A DNA stretch of 64,000 bases from Actinomycetes bacterium (GTDB lineage: Bacteria; Actinomycetota; Aquicultoria; UBA3085; Oleimmundimicrobiaceae): contig JAUWKI010000003.1 in the NCBI GenBank assembly GCA_030614255.1, forward strand, positions 28,003 to 92,002, given 5' to 3'. Of this stretch, positions 35,735 through 44,459 are shown in pieces. The translations under genes and the position numbers were made by a program. Every line of letters begins with the position of its first letter. The stretch's first letter is position 1. The notes under the pieces are model-generated. The model was not told the DNA's origin and did not search any database. It saw nothing but the letters and a program-made list of their open reading frames with translations.

Positions 35735-37042
35735 GTGCTTAAATTTGCAATATGTACTTTAGGGTGCAAGGTGAACCAATATGAGTCAGAGTGTATCGCC
35801 GGTGATTTTATGCGCCGAGGTTTTAACCTGGTTAATTTCACGGAACCTGCTGATATATATATCATAAATACCTGCACAGTAACGAATATAACGGAAGCGA
35901 AGTCTAGAAAAATAATAAGACGAGCAGCAAGAAAAAATCCAGGAGCTTTCATCGTGGTAACCGGTTGTTATGCTGAGCTAAAATCCGATGACATAAAAGC
36001 CATTGGATGCGTTGATTTGGTGGTGGGAAACGGTGGAAAGGCCGATGTGGCCCATTTGGTCTCAGAAGCGTTGTCGGTCTCAGATGTTGTCGAAGTAGTT
36101 AAATTATTAAAAAAGCCAAATTTTCATACCCGCGCGTTGGTAAAGATTCAGGATGGCTGTGACCAGTTCTGTTCTTACTGCATAGTCCCATATACAAGAG
36201 GTAGTTTAAAAAGCAGAGATCCAAGAGAGGTCGTTACTGAAGTTGAAAGACTTGTTGAGTCGGAAGTTAAGGAGGTAGTGTTAACCGGTATTCATCTTGG
36301 GAAGTATGGGTGGGATTTGAATGAGAAAGATGCTTTGGAGAAGTTGCTTCTTAAATTGAATGATGTTGCGGGTCTGGAAAGAATACACTTGAGTTCGATA
36401 GAGCTAAAAGAGTTAACACCTGGTTTAATTTCACTGATGGTCTCCGAGTCTAAAATTTGTCGCCATCTCCATATACCGCTTCAGAGCGGTTCGGATAAAA
36501 TTTTACGCTCCATGAACAGGAATTATACTGCGAATGATTTTATTGAGACGGTAGGGCAAATCAAAAATTTGGTTCCGGAAGTTGCGATAACGACGGATGT
36601 GATAGTTGGGTTTCCCGGCGAAACGGAAGAGTGTTTTCAGCAGACAGAATCGTTAGTCAAAAGAGTGGGTTTCAGAAAGTTGCATGTATTTCGTTTTTCG
36701 CCTCGCAGTGGGACAAGGGCTGCCGAAATGAGTGATAAAATTCCCGATTTCACTAAAAAAAGTCGCTCTTATCGGCTTATAAAAACTGGGGAAATGTTGG
36801 CAGACGACTTCTTAAATCAATTTCTTGGCAGGAAATTGGAGGTTTTAGTTGAAAGGTTTAATGATAAAAAACTGTTGACAGGTCTTACCGATAATTATAT
36901 GAGGGTTAATTTTGAGGGTTTTGATAGATTATGGGGACAGATTGCAAGTATCCAAGCATTGAAAGTTCAAAACGGCGAAATTTATGGCAAAATTATGGAT
37001 GAAGACAAGGCCGATAGTGTCGCCGTTGTAAATCAAATTTAG
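35735..37042 (+). CDS. mtaB: tRNA t6A37 methylthiotransferase MtaB
   Basis: Adds a methylthio group to threonylcarbamoyl-adenosine 37 of ANN-reading tRNAs. N-terminal UPF0004 domain with Cys ligands (FAICTLGCKVNQYES, TCTVTN, VTGCYAEL), radical SAM motif QDGCDQFCSYCIVPYTRG, and a C-terminal TRAM-like segment (LEVLVERFNDKKLLTGLTDNY). 435 residues. GTG start at 35735 with AGGAGATAA upstream. The KVNQYESE signature separates MtaB from MiaB and RimO. hit follows after 12 bases. Confidence 0.94.
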   Translation: MLKFAICTLGCKVNQYESECIAGDFMRRGFNLVNFTEPADIYIINTCTVTNITEAKSRKIIRRAARKNPGAFIVVTGCYAELKSDDIKAIGCVDLVVGNGGKADVAHLVSEALSVSDVVEVVKLLKKPNFHTRALVKIQDGCDQFCSYCIVPYTRGSLKSRDPREVVTEVERLVESEVKEVVLTGIHLGKYGWDLNEKDALEKLLLKLNDVAGLERIHLSSIELKELTPGLISLMVSESKICRHLHIPLQSGSDKILRSMNRNYTANDFIETVGQIKNLVPEVAITTDVIVGFPGETEECFQQTESLVKRVGFRKLHVFRFSPRSGTRAAEMSDKIPDFTKKSRSYRLIKTGEMLADDFLNQFLGRKLEVLVERFNDKKLLTGLTDNYMRVNFEGFDRLWGQIASIQALKVQNGEIYGKIMDEDKADSVAVVNQI

Positions 37043-37054
37043 GAGGAGTTTAAA

Positions 37055-37399
37055 ATGACAGGGTGTATTTTTTGCAAAATTATCCAGGGCCAAATTCCGA
37101 GCGAAATTGTTTACGAGGATGACAATGTAGTTGCTTTTCGTGATATCAATCCTCAGGCAAGAATTCATATCGTGATTGTGCCCAGAAAACACATTAATCC
37201 GATGAATGAAATCAATGAAGGCCAAGCTAAAATATTTTCTGATATTTTTTTAGCGGCGAAGAAAATTGCTGTTCAACAAAAGATTGGACAACGTGGTTTT
37301 AGAATGATAGTGAACGTGGGTCCTGATGCTGGTCAAGAGATTGAACATCTACATTTCCATCTACTTGGTGGAGAAAAATTGGGCAAATTGGTGGGATAG
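37055..37399 (+). CDS. HIT family purine nucleoside phosphoramidase (HinT-like)
   Basis: Small dimeric hydrolase of AMP-lysine and related phosphoramidates. CIFCKIIQGQIPSEIVYEDD opens the protein and the histidine triad HLHFHLLGG (HxHxH) is near the C-terminus; IVPRKHINPMNE is also typical. 114 residues. The ATG has TAGGAGGAG upstream and lies 12 bases after mtaB; yqeY starts 10 bases after its stop. The mtaB-hit-yqeY run is common and probably one transcript. Confidence 0.94.
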   Translation: MTGCIFCKIIQGQIPSEIVYEDDNVVAFRDINPQARIHIVIVPRKHINPMNEINEGQAKIFSDIFLAAKKIAVQQKIGQRGFRMIVNVGPDAGQEIEHLHFHLLGGEKLGKLVG

Positions 37400-37409
37400 G
37401 GGAGGAACT

Positions 37410-37877
37410 ATGGGTCTCAAAGAAGACATAAGATTGCATATGAAAGAAGCGTTGAAGGCTTCTTTAAAAGATGGTAACGAAAAAATTAGGTTATCTACTT
37501 TAAGATTGCTAATGGCTGAGATAAAAAATGTCGAAATTGAAAAGAAAGAAGAGCTTTCTGACGAGGAAATAATCGAGGTGGTTTCAAGACATATAAAGAA
37601 ACGCAAGGAAGCCATCGAGAGCTATCAGAAATTCGAGAGGATGGATGCTGCTCGGAAAGAACAGAAGGAACTAAGCATCCTTCAATCATATATGCCGGCT
37701 CAACTTGCCGAAAAAGAGATAAGGGATATTATAACTGAAGCAATTAAAAATATGGGAGCATGTGAGCCAAGAGATATGGGCAAGGTAATGAAAGAGGTAA
37801 TGCCTCGTTTAAAAGGCCGAGCGGATGGGAAAATAGTAAACAAGCTGGTAAGGGAACTGCTAGTGGGAGAGGATTGA
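37410..37877 (+). CDS. yqeY: GatB/YqeY domain protein
   Basis: Related to the tRNA-binding tail domain of the GatB amidotransferase subunit; as a free protein its role is unclear. MGLKEDIRLHMKEALK and DMGKVMKEVMPRLKGRADGKIVNKLVRELL are typical, 155 residues. The ORF track begins 84 bases too early, inside hit; ATG 37410 has GGGGAGGA just upstream. It is the last gene of this run, before the phoH promoter region. Confidence 0.92.
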   Translation: MGLKEDIRLHMKEALKASLKDGNEKIRLSTLRLLMAEIKNVEIEKKEELSDEEIIEVVSRHIKKRKEAIESYQKFERMDAARKEQKELSILQSYMPAQLAEKEIRDIITEAIKNMGACEPRDMGKVMKEVMPRLKGRADGKIVNKLVRELLVGED

Positions 37878-37907
37878 AGCGAAAGCGCTCATTGAGCGGG
37901 AGTATTT

Positions 37908-37937
37908 ATCGACCTTATGGTCGATGCTTGATATAAT
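37908..37937 (+). promoter_or_regulatory. phoH promoter with inverted repeat over the -35 region
   Basis: ATCGACC-TTAT-GGTCGAT (37908-37925) is a perfect 7-bp inverted repeat. TATAAT lies at 37932-37937, with TCGACC at 17 bases upstream as a poor -35. The repeat could be an operator, or a weak terminator of the upstream operon. Confidence 0.5.
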
Positions 37938-37973
37938 TTGATTAATAGTCGCATAAAGTGAGGAAATGTTGGA

Positions 37974-38945
37974 TTGAAAACTAAACAGATAAAAATTTTG
38001 GTCCCGGATGACCAATCGATGGTTGCTCTCTTAGGGCATCATGATGAGCTTCTTAAATTAATTGAATCGGAGTTTAACGGCGAGATCTTGGTAAGAGGCA
38101 ATGAGATTTCGATTTTCGGAGAGGAAGAAGAGGTAGACGTAACGGCGGGGATTTTTGAGGAGTTGTTGAGCATATTGGAAGCTGACATTCAGATCGACAA
38201 ACAGGTTGTTGAACAAACGATAGATTTAGTTTCTAGTGAAACAAAAATTTCTCCCAAAGAGATTTTTACCGACAGAATACTCACTCATCGGGGTAGAGTT
38301 ATCAAGCCCAAAACGGCTGGCCAAAAAAGATACATCGATGCCATAAGAAAAAACACCATAACCTTTGTAATTGGCCCTGCAGGAACGGGTAAAACTTATT
38401 TAGCTATGGCGATGGCTGTAAAAGCCCTGAAAGAACAGTCAGTTTCCCGGATTATCCTAACCCGACCTGCCATCGAAGCGGGAGAAAAGTTAGGATATCT
38501 GCCAGGAACATTATACGAAAAGGTCGATCCTTATTTACGACCTCTTTTTGATGCTTTGTATGATATGATGGACGCTGAGCAATTTCGAAAATTAATGGAA
38601 CAGGGCACTATAGAGGTTGCGCCTCTCGCATACATGAGGGGAAGAACGCTTAATGATGCCTTTATACTTTTAGACGAGGCCCAAAATACTTCTCCCGAAC
38701 AGATGAAGATGTTCTTAACACGGCTAGGTTTTGGCTCAAAAGTTGTTGTGACCGGAGACGTAACCCAAGTTGATCTACCTCAAGATGTTCATTCCGGGTT
38801 GGTTGTTATCGAGAAAATATTAAAGAAACTTGATGACATCACGTTTATTCACTTAACAGCCGAAGACGTTGTTAGGCATAAACTTGTCCAAAAAATAGTT
38901 GAGGCTTACGGGGAATTTAAGGAAAAGAAAGCTAAAAAACAGTAA
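37974..38945 (+). CDS. phoH: PhoH-like ATPase
   Basis: P-loop ATPase of the PhoH family, linked to RNA metabolism through conserved association with ybeY. N-terminal KH-like part (about 1-115), then GPAGTGKTYLAMAMAV (Walker A), FILLDEAQNT (Walker B) and VVTGDVTQVDLP. 323 residues. The TTG start at 37974 follows GAGGAAATG. The order phoH-pgpH-ybeY-dgkA-(cdd)-era is the standard Gram-positive cluster. Confidence 0.95.
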   Translation: MKTKQIKILVPDDQSMVALLGHHDELLKLIESEFNGEILVRGNEISIFGEEEEVDVTAGIFEELLSILEADIQIDKQVVEQTIDLVSSETKISPKEIFTDRILTHRGRVIKPKTAGQKRYIDAIRKNTITFVIGPAGTGKTYLAMAMAVKALKEQSVSRIILTRPAIEAGEKLGYLPGTLYEKVDPYLRPLFDALYDMMDAEQFRKLMEQGTIEVAPLAYMRGRTLNDAFILLDEAQNTSPEQMKMFLTRLGFGSKVVVTGDVTQVDLPQDVHSGLVVIEKILKKLDDITFIHLTAEDVVRHKLVQKIVEAYGEFKEKKAKKQ

Positions 38946-38964
38946 ATTTTGGGGGAGAGTTAGA

Positions 38965-41133
38965 GTGGTAGCACGTGTTTTAAATGAGGTTAAAAAAGGA
39001 TTCCTGAAAAATAAGTCTTTAAAAAATAAAAACTTTCAGAGAATTGTTTTGGGGTTCGCAGTTTTTATTATATTAACGGGTATTCTTGCTTTTGATTTTG
39101 TTCCTGAAATGGTCGATATCGAAGCGGGGAAACCAAGTTCTGAAACCATAAATGCTTCTAGAGCAATAGAATTTATCGATGCTGAAAAAACGGAAGAACA
39201 AAAGGAAGCGGTTGCGGCAAGTGTTGAAGAGATATACAAGAGAGATGTTACCGCGGTTACCAGGGTTCAAGAAAAAGTTAGGAGCTTTTTTCAGCAGGTC
39301 GAAAACACTAGGGTCATTCAGCTTCCATCTGAAAATAACAAAGAGGACAAATCTGCCGGTGAAAAAGCTCTTTTAGAAGCACAATTGTCTGCTCTTAAAG
39401 AAAAAGCTGGCTATGCCATTTCCGAAAAGACCCTTCTTTCCTGTCTTACAATATCAGATGATGAAATTCAAAATTTAGAGCAAAAAACTATTAGCATTGT
39501 TACTCAGGTTATGAGTGGGAATATCATGGAAGAATATCTTGCTGACAAAAAAAAGGAATTAGGCCGAATGGTTGCCACGTTAACCTTGCCAACTTCGCAA
39601 ATTGAAGCGGTGACTGAAATTGGAGGAGCATTCATCGAGCCAAACTATTATTACGATGCTGAACAAACGCAAAAATTGAAGGACGAAGCCATAGCAGAGG
39701 TCAATCCTTATATGATTAAAAAAGTTGCAGGTGAAACCATAGTAAGAGAAGGCGAGATTGTTACGGATGAGCAAATTAAGATCTTAGCGGAGCTCGGATT
39801 GCTTAGAAAAGGGATAGAGGTCAATAAGATTATCGGCATGATTTTATTGATATTGGGCATAATATTCTTTCTCGTAATTTATATTTACAGATTCCAGAAA
39901 GAGATTTATGATAATGTTCTTTTTCTACTTTTGTTGGGAATTCTTTTGGTGTCCGTTACTTTAATTGCCAAGGCCATAACCCCATTTTTCCCCAGTTATT
40001 TAATTCCAATTGCTGCTGTTGCGATGCTTACCGGTATTCTCCTTAACTCTCGAATCGGGATTGTTATGGTATTGGCATCAAGCATAGTAACTAGCCAGAT
40101 TGTCGGGAACAATCTCCAATATTTAACCGTTTCAGTTTTAGGTGGGTTATTTGCAATCTATCTAGTTTCAAACATTACTCATCGAGGTGACCTTACTCGA
40201 GCGGGAATTTGGTTGAGCTTGGCACTAATGTATCTATGTTTCGCTGTTGGTTTAACTTTGGACGCTAATATTTTTGATGCTTTAAGAAGTATGGGGTGGG
40301 GGTTGGCTAGTGGAATATCTTCAGCCATTTTAACCATCGGGGCTTTACCGTTTTTGGAATCGGGTTTTCACATAACTACTGATATCAAAATATTGGAGTT
40401 AGCAAATTCATCACAACCATTGCTTCGTGAGCTCATGATAAATGCACCAGGGACATATAACCATAGTGTTATGGTGGGCAATTTAGCTGAAGCAGCGGCT
40501 GAGGAGATTGGGGCGAATCCACTTCTAGCTCGTGTCAGCAGCTATTACCATGATATTGGCAAATTAAAAAGACCCTTCTTCTTCGTTGAAAATCAAGTGG
40601 GTGGCGAGAATCCTCATGATAAAACCAATCCTAATTTGAGCTATTTAATTATTAATGCGCACGTTAAAGACGGGGTTGAGATGGCCAAGAAACACAGACT
40701 TCCTAAAGAGATTGTAGAGATTATAGAACAACACCACGGCACCGGTTTGGTAGCTTATTTTTATCATCGAGCCAAAAAAGAAAGAGGCGAACACGAGGTG
40801 CTAGAATCCCAATTTCGCTATATGGGCGAAAAACCGACAACCAAAGAGGCTGCAATCATTATGCTTGCCGATTCTATTGAAGCTGCTGCCAGAACGATTT
40901 CCAAACTATCACCAATCAGATTGGAGCAACGTACCAAGAAAATCATTCAAGACAAACTAGACGACGGCCAACTCGATAAAAGTAATTTGACACTTGGTGA
41001 CCTTGGGAGAATTTCCAAAGCATTCACTCAGGCGCTTACCAGTATTTATCATTCGAGGATTGAATATCCTGACTTAAAAGTTATCTCCTCTTCGAAAGGC
41101 ACACTTGCTCATGGAAATTTTAATAAACAATAA
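38965..41133 (+). CDS. pgpH: 7TM-HD family c-di-AMP phosphodiesterase (PgpH type)
   Basis: Membrane phosphodiesterase that degrades cyclic di-AMP. One N-terminal helix, a large extracellular 7TMR-HDED domain (about 60-275), seven membrane helices (about 285-465) and a cytosolic HD domain with NHSVMVGNLAEAAAEEIGA, YYHDIGKLKRPFFFVENQ and EQHHGTGLVAYFYHRA. The ORF track starts inside phoH; GTG 38965 (VVARVLNEVKKG) has GGGGGAG 7 bases upstream, giving ~722 residues. It overlaps the ybeY start. Confidence 0.93.
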   Translation: MVARVLNEVKKGFLKNKSLKNKNFQRIVLGFAVFIILTGILAFDFVPEMVDIEAGKPSSETINASRAIEFIDAEKTEEQKEAVAASVEEIYKRDVTAVTRVQEKVRSFFQQVENTRVIQLPSENNKEDKSAGEKALLEAQLSALKEKAGYAISEKTLLSCLTISDDEIQNLEQKTISIVTQVMSGNIMEEYLADKKKELGRMVATLTLPTSQIEAVTEIGGAFIEPNYYYDAEQTQKLKDEAIAEVNPYMIKKVAGETIVREGEIVTDEQIKILAELGLLRKGIEVNKIIGMILLILGIIFFLVIYIYRFQKEIYDNVLFLLLLGILLVSVTLIAKAITPFFPSYLIPIAAVAMLTGILLNSRIGIVMVLASSIVTSQIVGNNLQYLTVSVLGGLFAIYLVSNITHRGDLTRAGIWLSLALMYLCFAVGLTLDANIFDALRSMGWGLASGISSAILTIGALPFLESGFHITTDIKILELANSSQPLLRELMINAPGTYNHSVMVGNLAEAAAEEIGANPLLARVSSYYHDIGKLKRPFFFVENQVGGENPHDKTNPNLSYLIINAHVKDGVEMAKKHRLPKEIVEIIEQHHGTGLVAYFYHRAKKERGEHEVLESQFRYMGEKPTTKEAAIIMLADSIEAAARTISKLSPIRLEQRTKKIIQDKLDDGQLDKSNLTLGDLGRISKAFTQALTSIYHSRIEYPDLKVISSSKGTLAHGNFNKQ

Positions 41134-41569
41134 GCAAGACAGCATAGAGGTAGATTTATTATCTTTAAAAAAATTGGCTGAATTTATTTTAGTTTTTGAG
41201 AAGATAAGTTCCCTGACTGAGTTGAGTGTAGCTTTTTTGGATGAAGAAGAAATGGAGAGACTTAATTCCCAATACAGAAAAATGGATGTGTCCACAGATG
41301 TTCTTTCCTTCCCCTTGTTTGATAAATTACCACATAATGAGACAGAGCATCCTTTAGTGCTCGGTGATGTTATAATTTGTCCTGTTGTTGCACGACGAAA
41401 TGCTCAGAAAGTAGGTCATTCAATAGAAAGAGAACTAGAGTTGTTGCTTATTCACGGAGTGTTACATTTGCTCGGCTATGATCATGTTGACTCTGGGAGT
41501 GAAACGCTAATGAAGGCACGACAGAGAAAGATTTTAAACAAATTTGCGCGAAGTGAGTTCGGTGCTTAA
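41111..41569 (+). CDS. ybeY: Endoribonuclease YbeY
   Basis: Metal-dependent RNase involved in 16S rRNA 3' maturation and ribosome quality control. The zinc site HGVLHLLGYDH (HxxxHxxxxxH) is near the C-terminus, and MDVSTDVLSFP is the family motif. 152 residues from ATG 41111 (MEILINNKQ); TTG 41105 is an alternative with better spacing from GG at 41098. It overlaps pgpH by ~23 bases and its stop overlaps the next ATG. Confidence 0.94.
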   Translation: MEILINNKQDSIEVDLLSLKKLAEFILVFEKISSLTELSVAFLDEEEMERLNSQYRKMDVSTDVLSFPLFDKLPHNETEHPLVLGDVIICPVVARRNAQKVGHSIERELELLLIHGVLHLLGYDHVDSGSETLMKARQRKILNKFARSEFGA

Positions 41570-42270
41570 TGAAAGAACGCTCTTTAGTAAAAAGTTTCAA
41601 TAATGCCATTGAGGGCATCATCTATGTTTTAAAAACACAGCGTAACATAAGAATACATTTTTTGGCCGCTGTAATTGCTTTGGCCGTGAGTCTTATTCTG
41701 GGCGTTAATCGCGTGGAATTTATGTTGCTTCTTTTTGCCATATCTTTGGTGATTACCGCTGAGCTCTTAAACACTGCGATAGAATATGGTATCGATGTTA
41801 TAATCACTACTTTCGACCCGTTAGCAAAGATTGCTAAAGATGTTGCTGCTGCCGCAGTTTTAATTGCCAGTATAAATGCTTTATTGATTGGGTATTTTAT
41901 ATTTTTTTCGCACTTAAGCAACTTTACGTTATTTTTTTTTAAAAGGGTAAGAGAAACACCGATTCATTTGACAATTACGACGCTTCTTTTAGTTAGCATT
42001 TTGGTAATTGGACTCAAAGCATTGGCGGGTCACAAAGACTTTCTTAAAGGAGGATGGCCCAGTGGCCACAGCGCCCTGGCGTTTAGTGCTTTTGCGGCGA
42101 TTGCTTTTATCGGAAATAATGCTGTATTGACAACTTTGGCATTTTTTATGGCACTCGTAGTGTCTCATGGTCGCATTCAGTCCGGAGTACATTCTTGGCC
42201 TCAGGTTTTAGCAGGGTCTGTTTTGGGATTTTTGGTTACAACACTATTATTTCAATTATTTTATTTTTAA
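41569..42270 (+). CDS. dgkA: Fusion of undecaprenol/diacylglycerol kinase (DgkA) and PAP2-like phosphatase
   Basis: Residues 1-113 are a DgkA kinase with three membrane helices (AELLNTAIEYGID and KDVAAAAVL are the active-site helices). Residues 130-233 are a PAP2-like membrane domain with PSGH (164-167) and GRIQSGVHSWPQ (Arg202, His208). In acid phosphatases the His is followed by xxxD; here that residue is Gln212. The pair could phosphorylate and dephosphorylate undecaprenol in the carrier-lipid cycle. Fusions of this kind are known in several bacteria. It starts with TAATG overlap on ybeY. Confidence 0.9.
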   Translation: MKERSLVKSFNNAIEGIIYVLKTQRNIRIHFLAAVIALAVSLILGVNRVEFMLLLFAISLVITAELLNTAIEYGIDVIITTFDPLAKIAKDVAAAAVLIASINALLIGYFIFFSHLSNFTLFFFKRVRETPIHLTITTLLLVSILVIGLKALAGHKDFLKGGWPSGHSALAFSAFAAIAFIGNNAVLTTLAFFMALVVSHGRIQSGVHSWPQVLAGSVLGFLVTTLLFQLFYF

Positions 42271-42286
42271 ACGGAGGGGTATTTAA

Positions 42287-43585
42287 TTGAAATCGAATAT
42301 TCTTGTTCAATTAGTCGGGTTTTTAATGCTACTTTCTTTATCTGCATTTACTTCTATGGCGGAGGTCGCACTTATCTCGGTAAATCGGATAAGAATAAGG
42401 CACCTTGCTAAAGAAGGAGCTAGCAGAGCAGCAACTTTAGAAAAATTACTGGATGAACCCAGTAGGTTTTTAGCAACAGTCCTTCTTCTTAATAACATCG
42501 TAAATATTGGAGCAGCCTCGCTGGCTACAATACTGGTTTCACAATATATCTCCTCTTACGTTGTCATTGTTTCAACCGGCATAGTTACTTTTTTGGTTCT
42601 TGTCTATGGGGAGATAACGCCAAAAACCTATGCAATCCAAAATGCTGAGAGGGTCTCACTATCGTTGGCGAAAACCGTATTAGTCTTATCGAAGATTTTA
42701 TATCCTGTAGTTCATATACTTATAATCATTGCTAACTTTTTCATCAGAATTTTTGGCGGGAAACCTTTAAAAGAAGGACTCTTTGTTACCGAAGAGGAGA
42801 TAAAAACCTTAATTGCGGCTGGTGAGGAAGCAGGTGTAATCGAAGAAGAAGAGAAGGAGATGATTCACAGCATCTTTGAATTTGGAGACACTATGGTTAA
42901 AGAGATTATGGTTCCGAGAATAGATATGGTAGCCATAAAAGATACTGCTACGATTAAAGAATTGCTTGAGTTAATCGTTAAAAAAGGACATTCCAGGATC
43001 CCTGTTTATGAAGGAACTGTCGATAACGTTGTAGGAATCACTTACGCGAAAGATTTGCTCGCGGCTCCTAGTAGAGATAGACTTTCTGTTTCTTTTGAAG
43101 ATTTAATACGACCTGCTTATTATGTGCCCGAAACCATGAAATTGGATGATTTATTGAGGGAACTAAGAAATAGGAAGACTCATATGGCTATAGTTGTCGA
43201 TGAGTATGGGGGCACAGCGGGTCTTGTTACCATAGAGGATGTATTGGAGGAGATAGTTGGTGAGATATTTGACGAATATGATTTAGTAACAAAGATGGCC
43301 GAGCGTATCGATGATGATAATATAAGAGTAGATGCGCGAATGAATCTAGATGAAGTAAGTGAAGTTTTGGGGATAAAACTTCCCGACGTAGAGTATGAGA
43401 CAATAGGAGGTTTTGTTTACGATTTGATTGGCAAAATTCCCGTTACAGGTGAAAAAGTCGATTTTACAATTGCTTCAAAATGGAGGTTGACATTTACCGT
43501 CGAAAAAATCGTCAAAAGACGCATATCAAAAATTTTGATAACCAGGAGTGAATTGGCAAAAGGAAATGATAGCGAGGAATCGTGA
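42287..43585 (+). CDS. CNNM/CorC-type transporter with CBS pair (hemolysin C family)
   Basis: Likely Mg2+ or other cation transport or regulation protein. An N-terminal DUF21 membrane domain (about 1-190, MAEVALISVNRIRIRHLA, VYGEITPKTYAIQNAERVS) is followed by two CBS domains (VPRIDMVAIKDTATIKELL, MKLDDLLRELRNRKTHMAIVVDEYGGTAGLVTIEDVLEEIVGEI) and a CorC_HlyC domain (IRVDARMNLDEVSEVLGI). 432 residues, TTG start with GGAGGGG upstream. Its stop overlaps the cdd start as GTGA. Confidence 0.92.
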   Translation: MKSNILVQLVGFLMLLSLSAFTSMAEVALISVNRIRIRHLAKEGASRAATLEKLLDEPSRFLATVLLLNNIVNIGAASLATILVSQYISSYVVIVSTGIVTFLVLVYGEITPKTYAIQNAERVSLSLAKTVLVLSKILYPVVHILIIIANFFIRIFGGKPLKEGLFVTEEEIKTLIAAGEEAGVIEEEEKEMIHSIFEFGDTMVKEIMVPRIDMVAIKDTATIKELLELIVKKGHSRIPVYEGTVDNVVGITYAKDLLAAPSRDRLSVSFEDLIRPAYYVPETMKLDDLLRELRNRKTHMAIVVDEYGGTAGLVTIEDVLEEIVGEIFDEYDLVTKMAERIDDDNIRVDARMNLDEVSEVLGIKLPDVEYETIGGFVYDLIGKIPVTGEKVDFTIASKWRLTFTVEKIVKRRISKILITRSELAKGNDSEES

Positions 43586-43986
43586 AGCTAAAAGACTTGA
43601 TTGACTTGGCCTTCAAGGCGAAAAAAAATGCATACGCTCCGTATTCAGGTTTTAGCGTTGGGGCAGTTTTGTTAGGTGAAAACAGTCGCACATTTACCGG
43701 TTGTAACGTAGAAAATTCTTCTTATGGATTATCTATGTGTGCAGAAAGAATCGCTTTGTTTAAAGCGGTTTCAGAGGGATGTAGGGACTTTGAGCTTTTG
43801 ATCCTGGTCTCTGATTCTGATGAGTTTTGTTTACCATGCGGAGCGTGTAGACAAGTTTTGTGGGAGTTTAGTAACGATTTAAGAATTGTAATGTCAAACA
43901 AGAAGAAAGAGGTTAAAGAGACCTGGGTGGAAGAGCTTTTGCCTGAGGCATTTTCCCTTAACAAGAAAGCCAAAGGAGGACAATAG
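43582..43986 (+). CDS. cdd: Cytidine deaminase
   Basis: Deaminates cytidine and deoxycytidine in pyrimidine salvage. Zinc and catalytic residues: CAERIALF (Cys and Glu of C-A-E) and PCGACRQVLWEF (two Cys). 134 residues, tetramer-type. AYAPYSGFSVGA is the substrate-binding segment. GTG start overlaps the CNNM gene. A cdd gene between dgkA and era is common in Firmicutes and relatives. Confidence 0.96.
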   Translation: MKLKDLIDLAFKAKKNAYAPYSGFSVGAVLLGENSRTFTGCNVENSSYGLSMCAERIALFKAVSEGCRDFELLILVSDSDEFCLPCGACRQVLWEFSNDLRIVMSNKKKEVKETWVEELLPEAFSLNKKAKGGQ

Positions 43987-43991
43987 CGCTT

Positions 43992-44459
43992 TTGGAAGTA
44001 AGAATTATTAGGGAGGTTAATTCTGGTTTAATTAAGGAGCTCACCTTCTTAGAAGAGGATATTTTTCAGCGGGGAGGGTTGAACGAATGGACTCTCCCTG
44101 TCTTCATTAGATACGGCAGGGTTTATGTCTTGGAGGAAAAAGGAGAAATCGAAGGCGTAGCGGAATTTATTAGAGACTGGAATGATACAAAACGTGTTTT
44201 TTTGGTGGGTTTTTATATTCGGCAAGACAGGAGAAGAAAGGGCTTGGGCAAGTTTTTTTTAAAGAAAATCATCGAACTTTTAAAGAAAGAAGATGTAAGA
44301 GATATAAGAGCAACTGTTTCATCTGCTAATGAAGTAGCATTAATGTTGTATGAGAAATCAGGTTTTGTAAAAGCGGGTTATTTAATGAATGAGTATGGCC
44401 CAGGTGAGGATAGACTGCTTATGAAGTTAAACTTAGAGGGGGCTAGGTTTGATGAATGA
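43992..44459 (+). CDS. GNAT family N-acetyltransferase
   Basis: Acetyl-CoA dependent acetyltransferase; the target is unknown, though RimI-like protein N-acetylation is possible. The acetyl-CoA binding motif is seen as VGFYIRQDRRRKGLGKFFLKKII (R/Q-x-x-G-x-G). ANEVALMLYEKSGFVKAGYLMNEYG is the C-terminal GNAT signature. 155 residues, TTG start at 43992, 5 bases after cdd. It overlaps the era start by a few bases, so translation may be coupled. Confidence 0.88.
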   Translation: MEVRIIREVNSGLIKELTFLEEDIFQRGGLNEWTLPVFIRYGRVYVLEEKGEIEGVAEFIRDWNDTKRVFLVGFYIRQDRRRKGLGKFFLKKIIELLKKEDVRDIRATVSSANEVALMLYEKSGFVKAGYLMNEYGPGEDRLLMKLNLEGARFDE

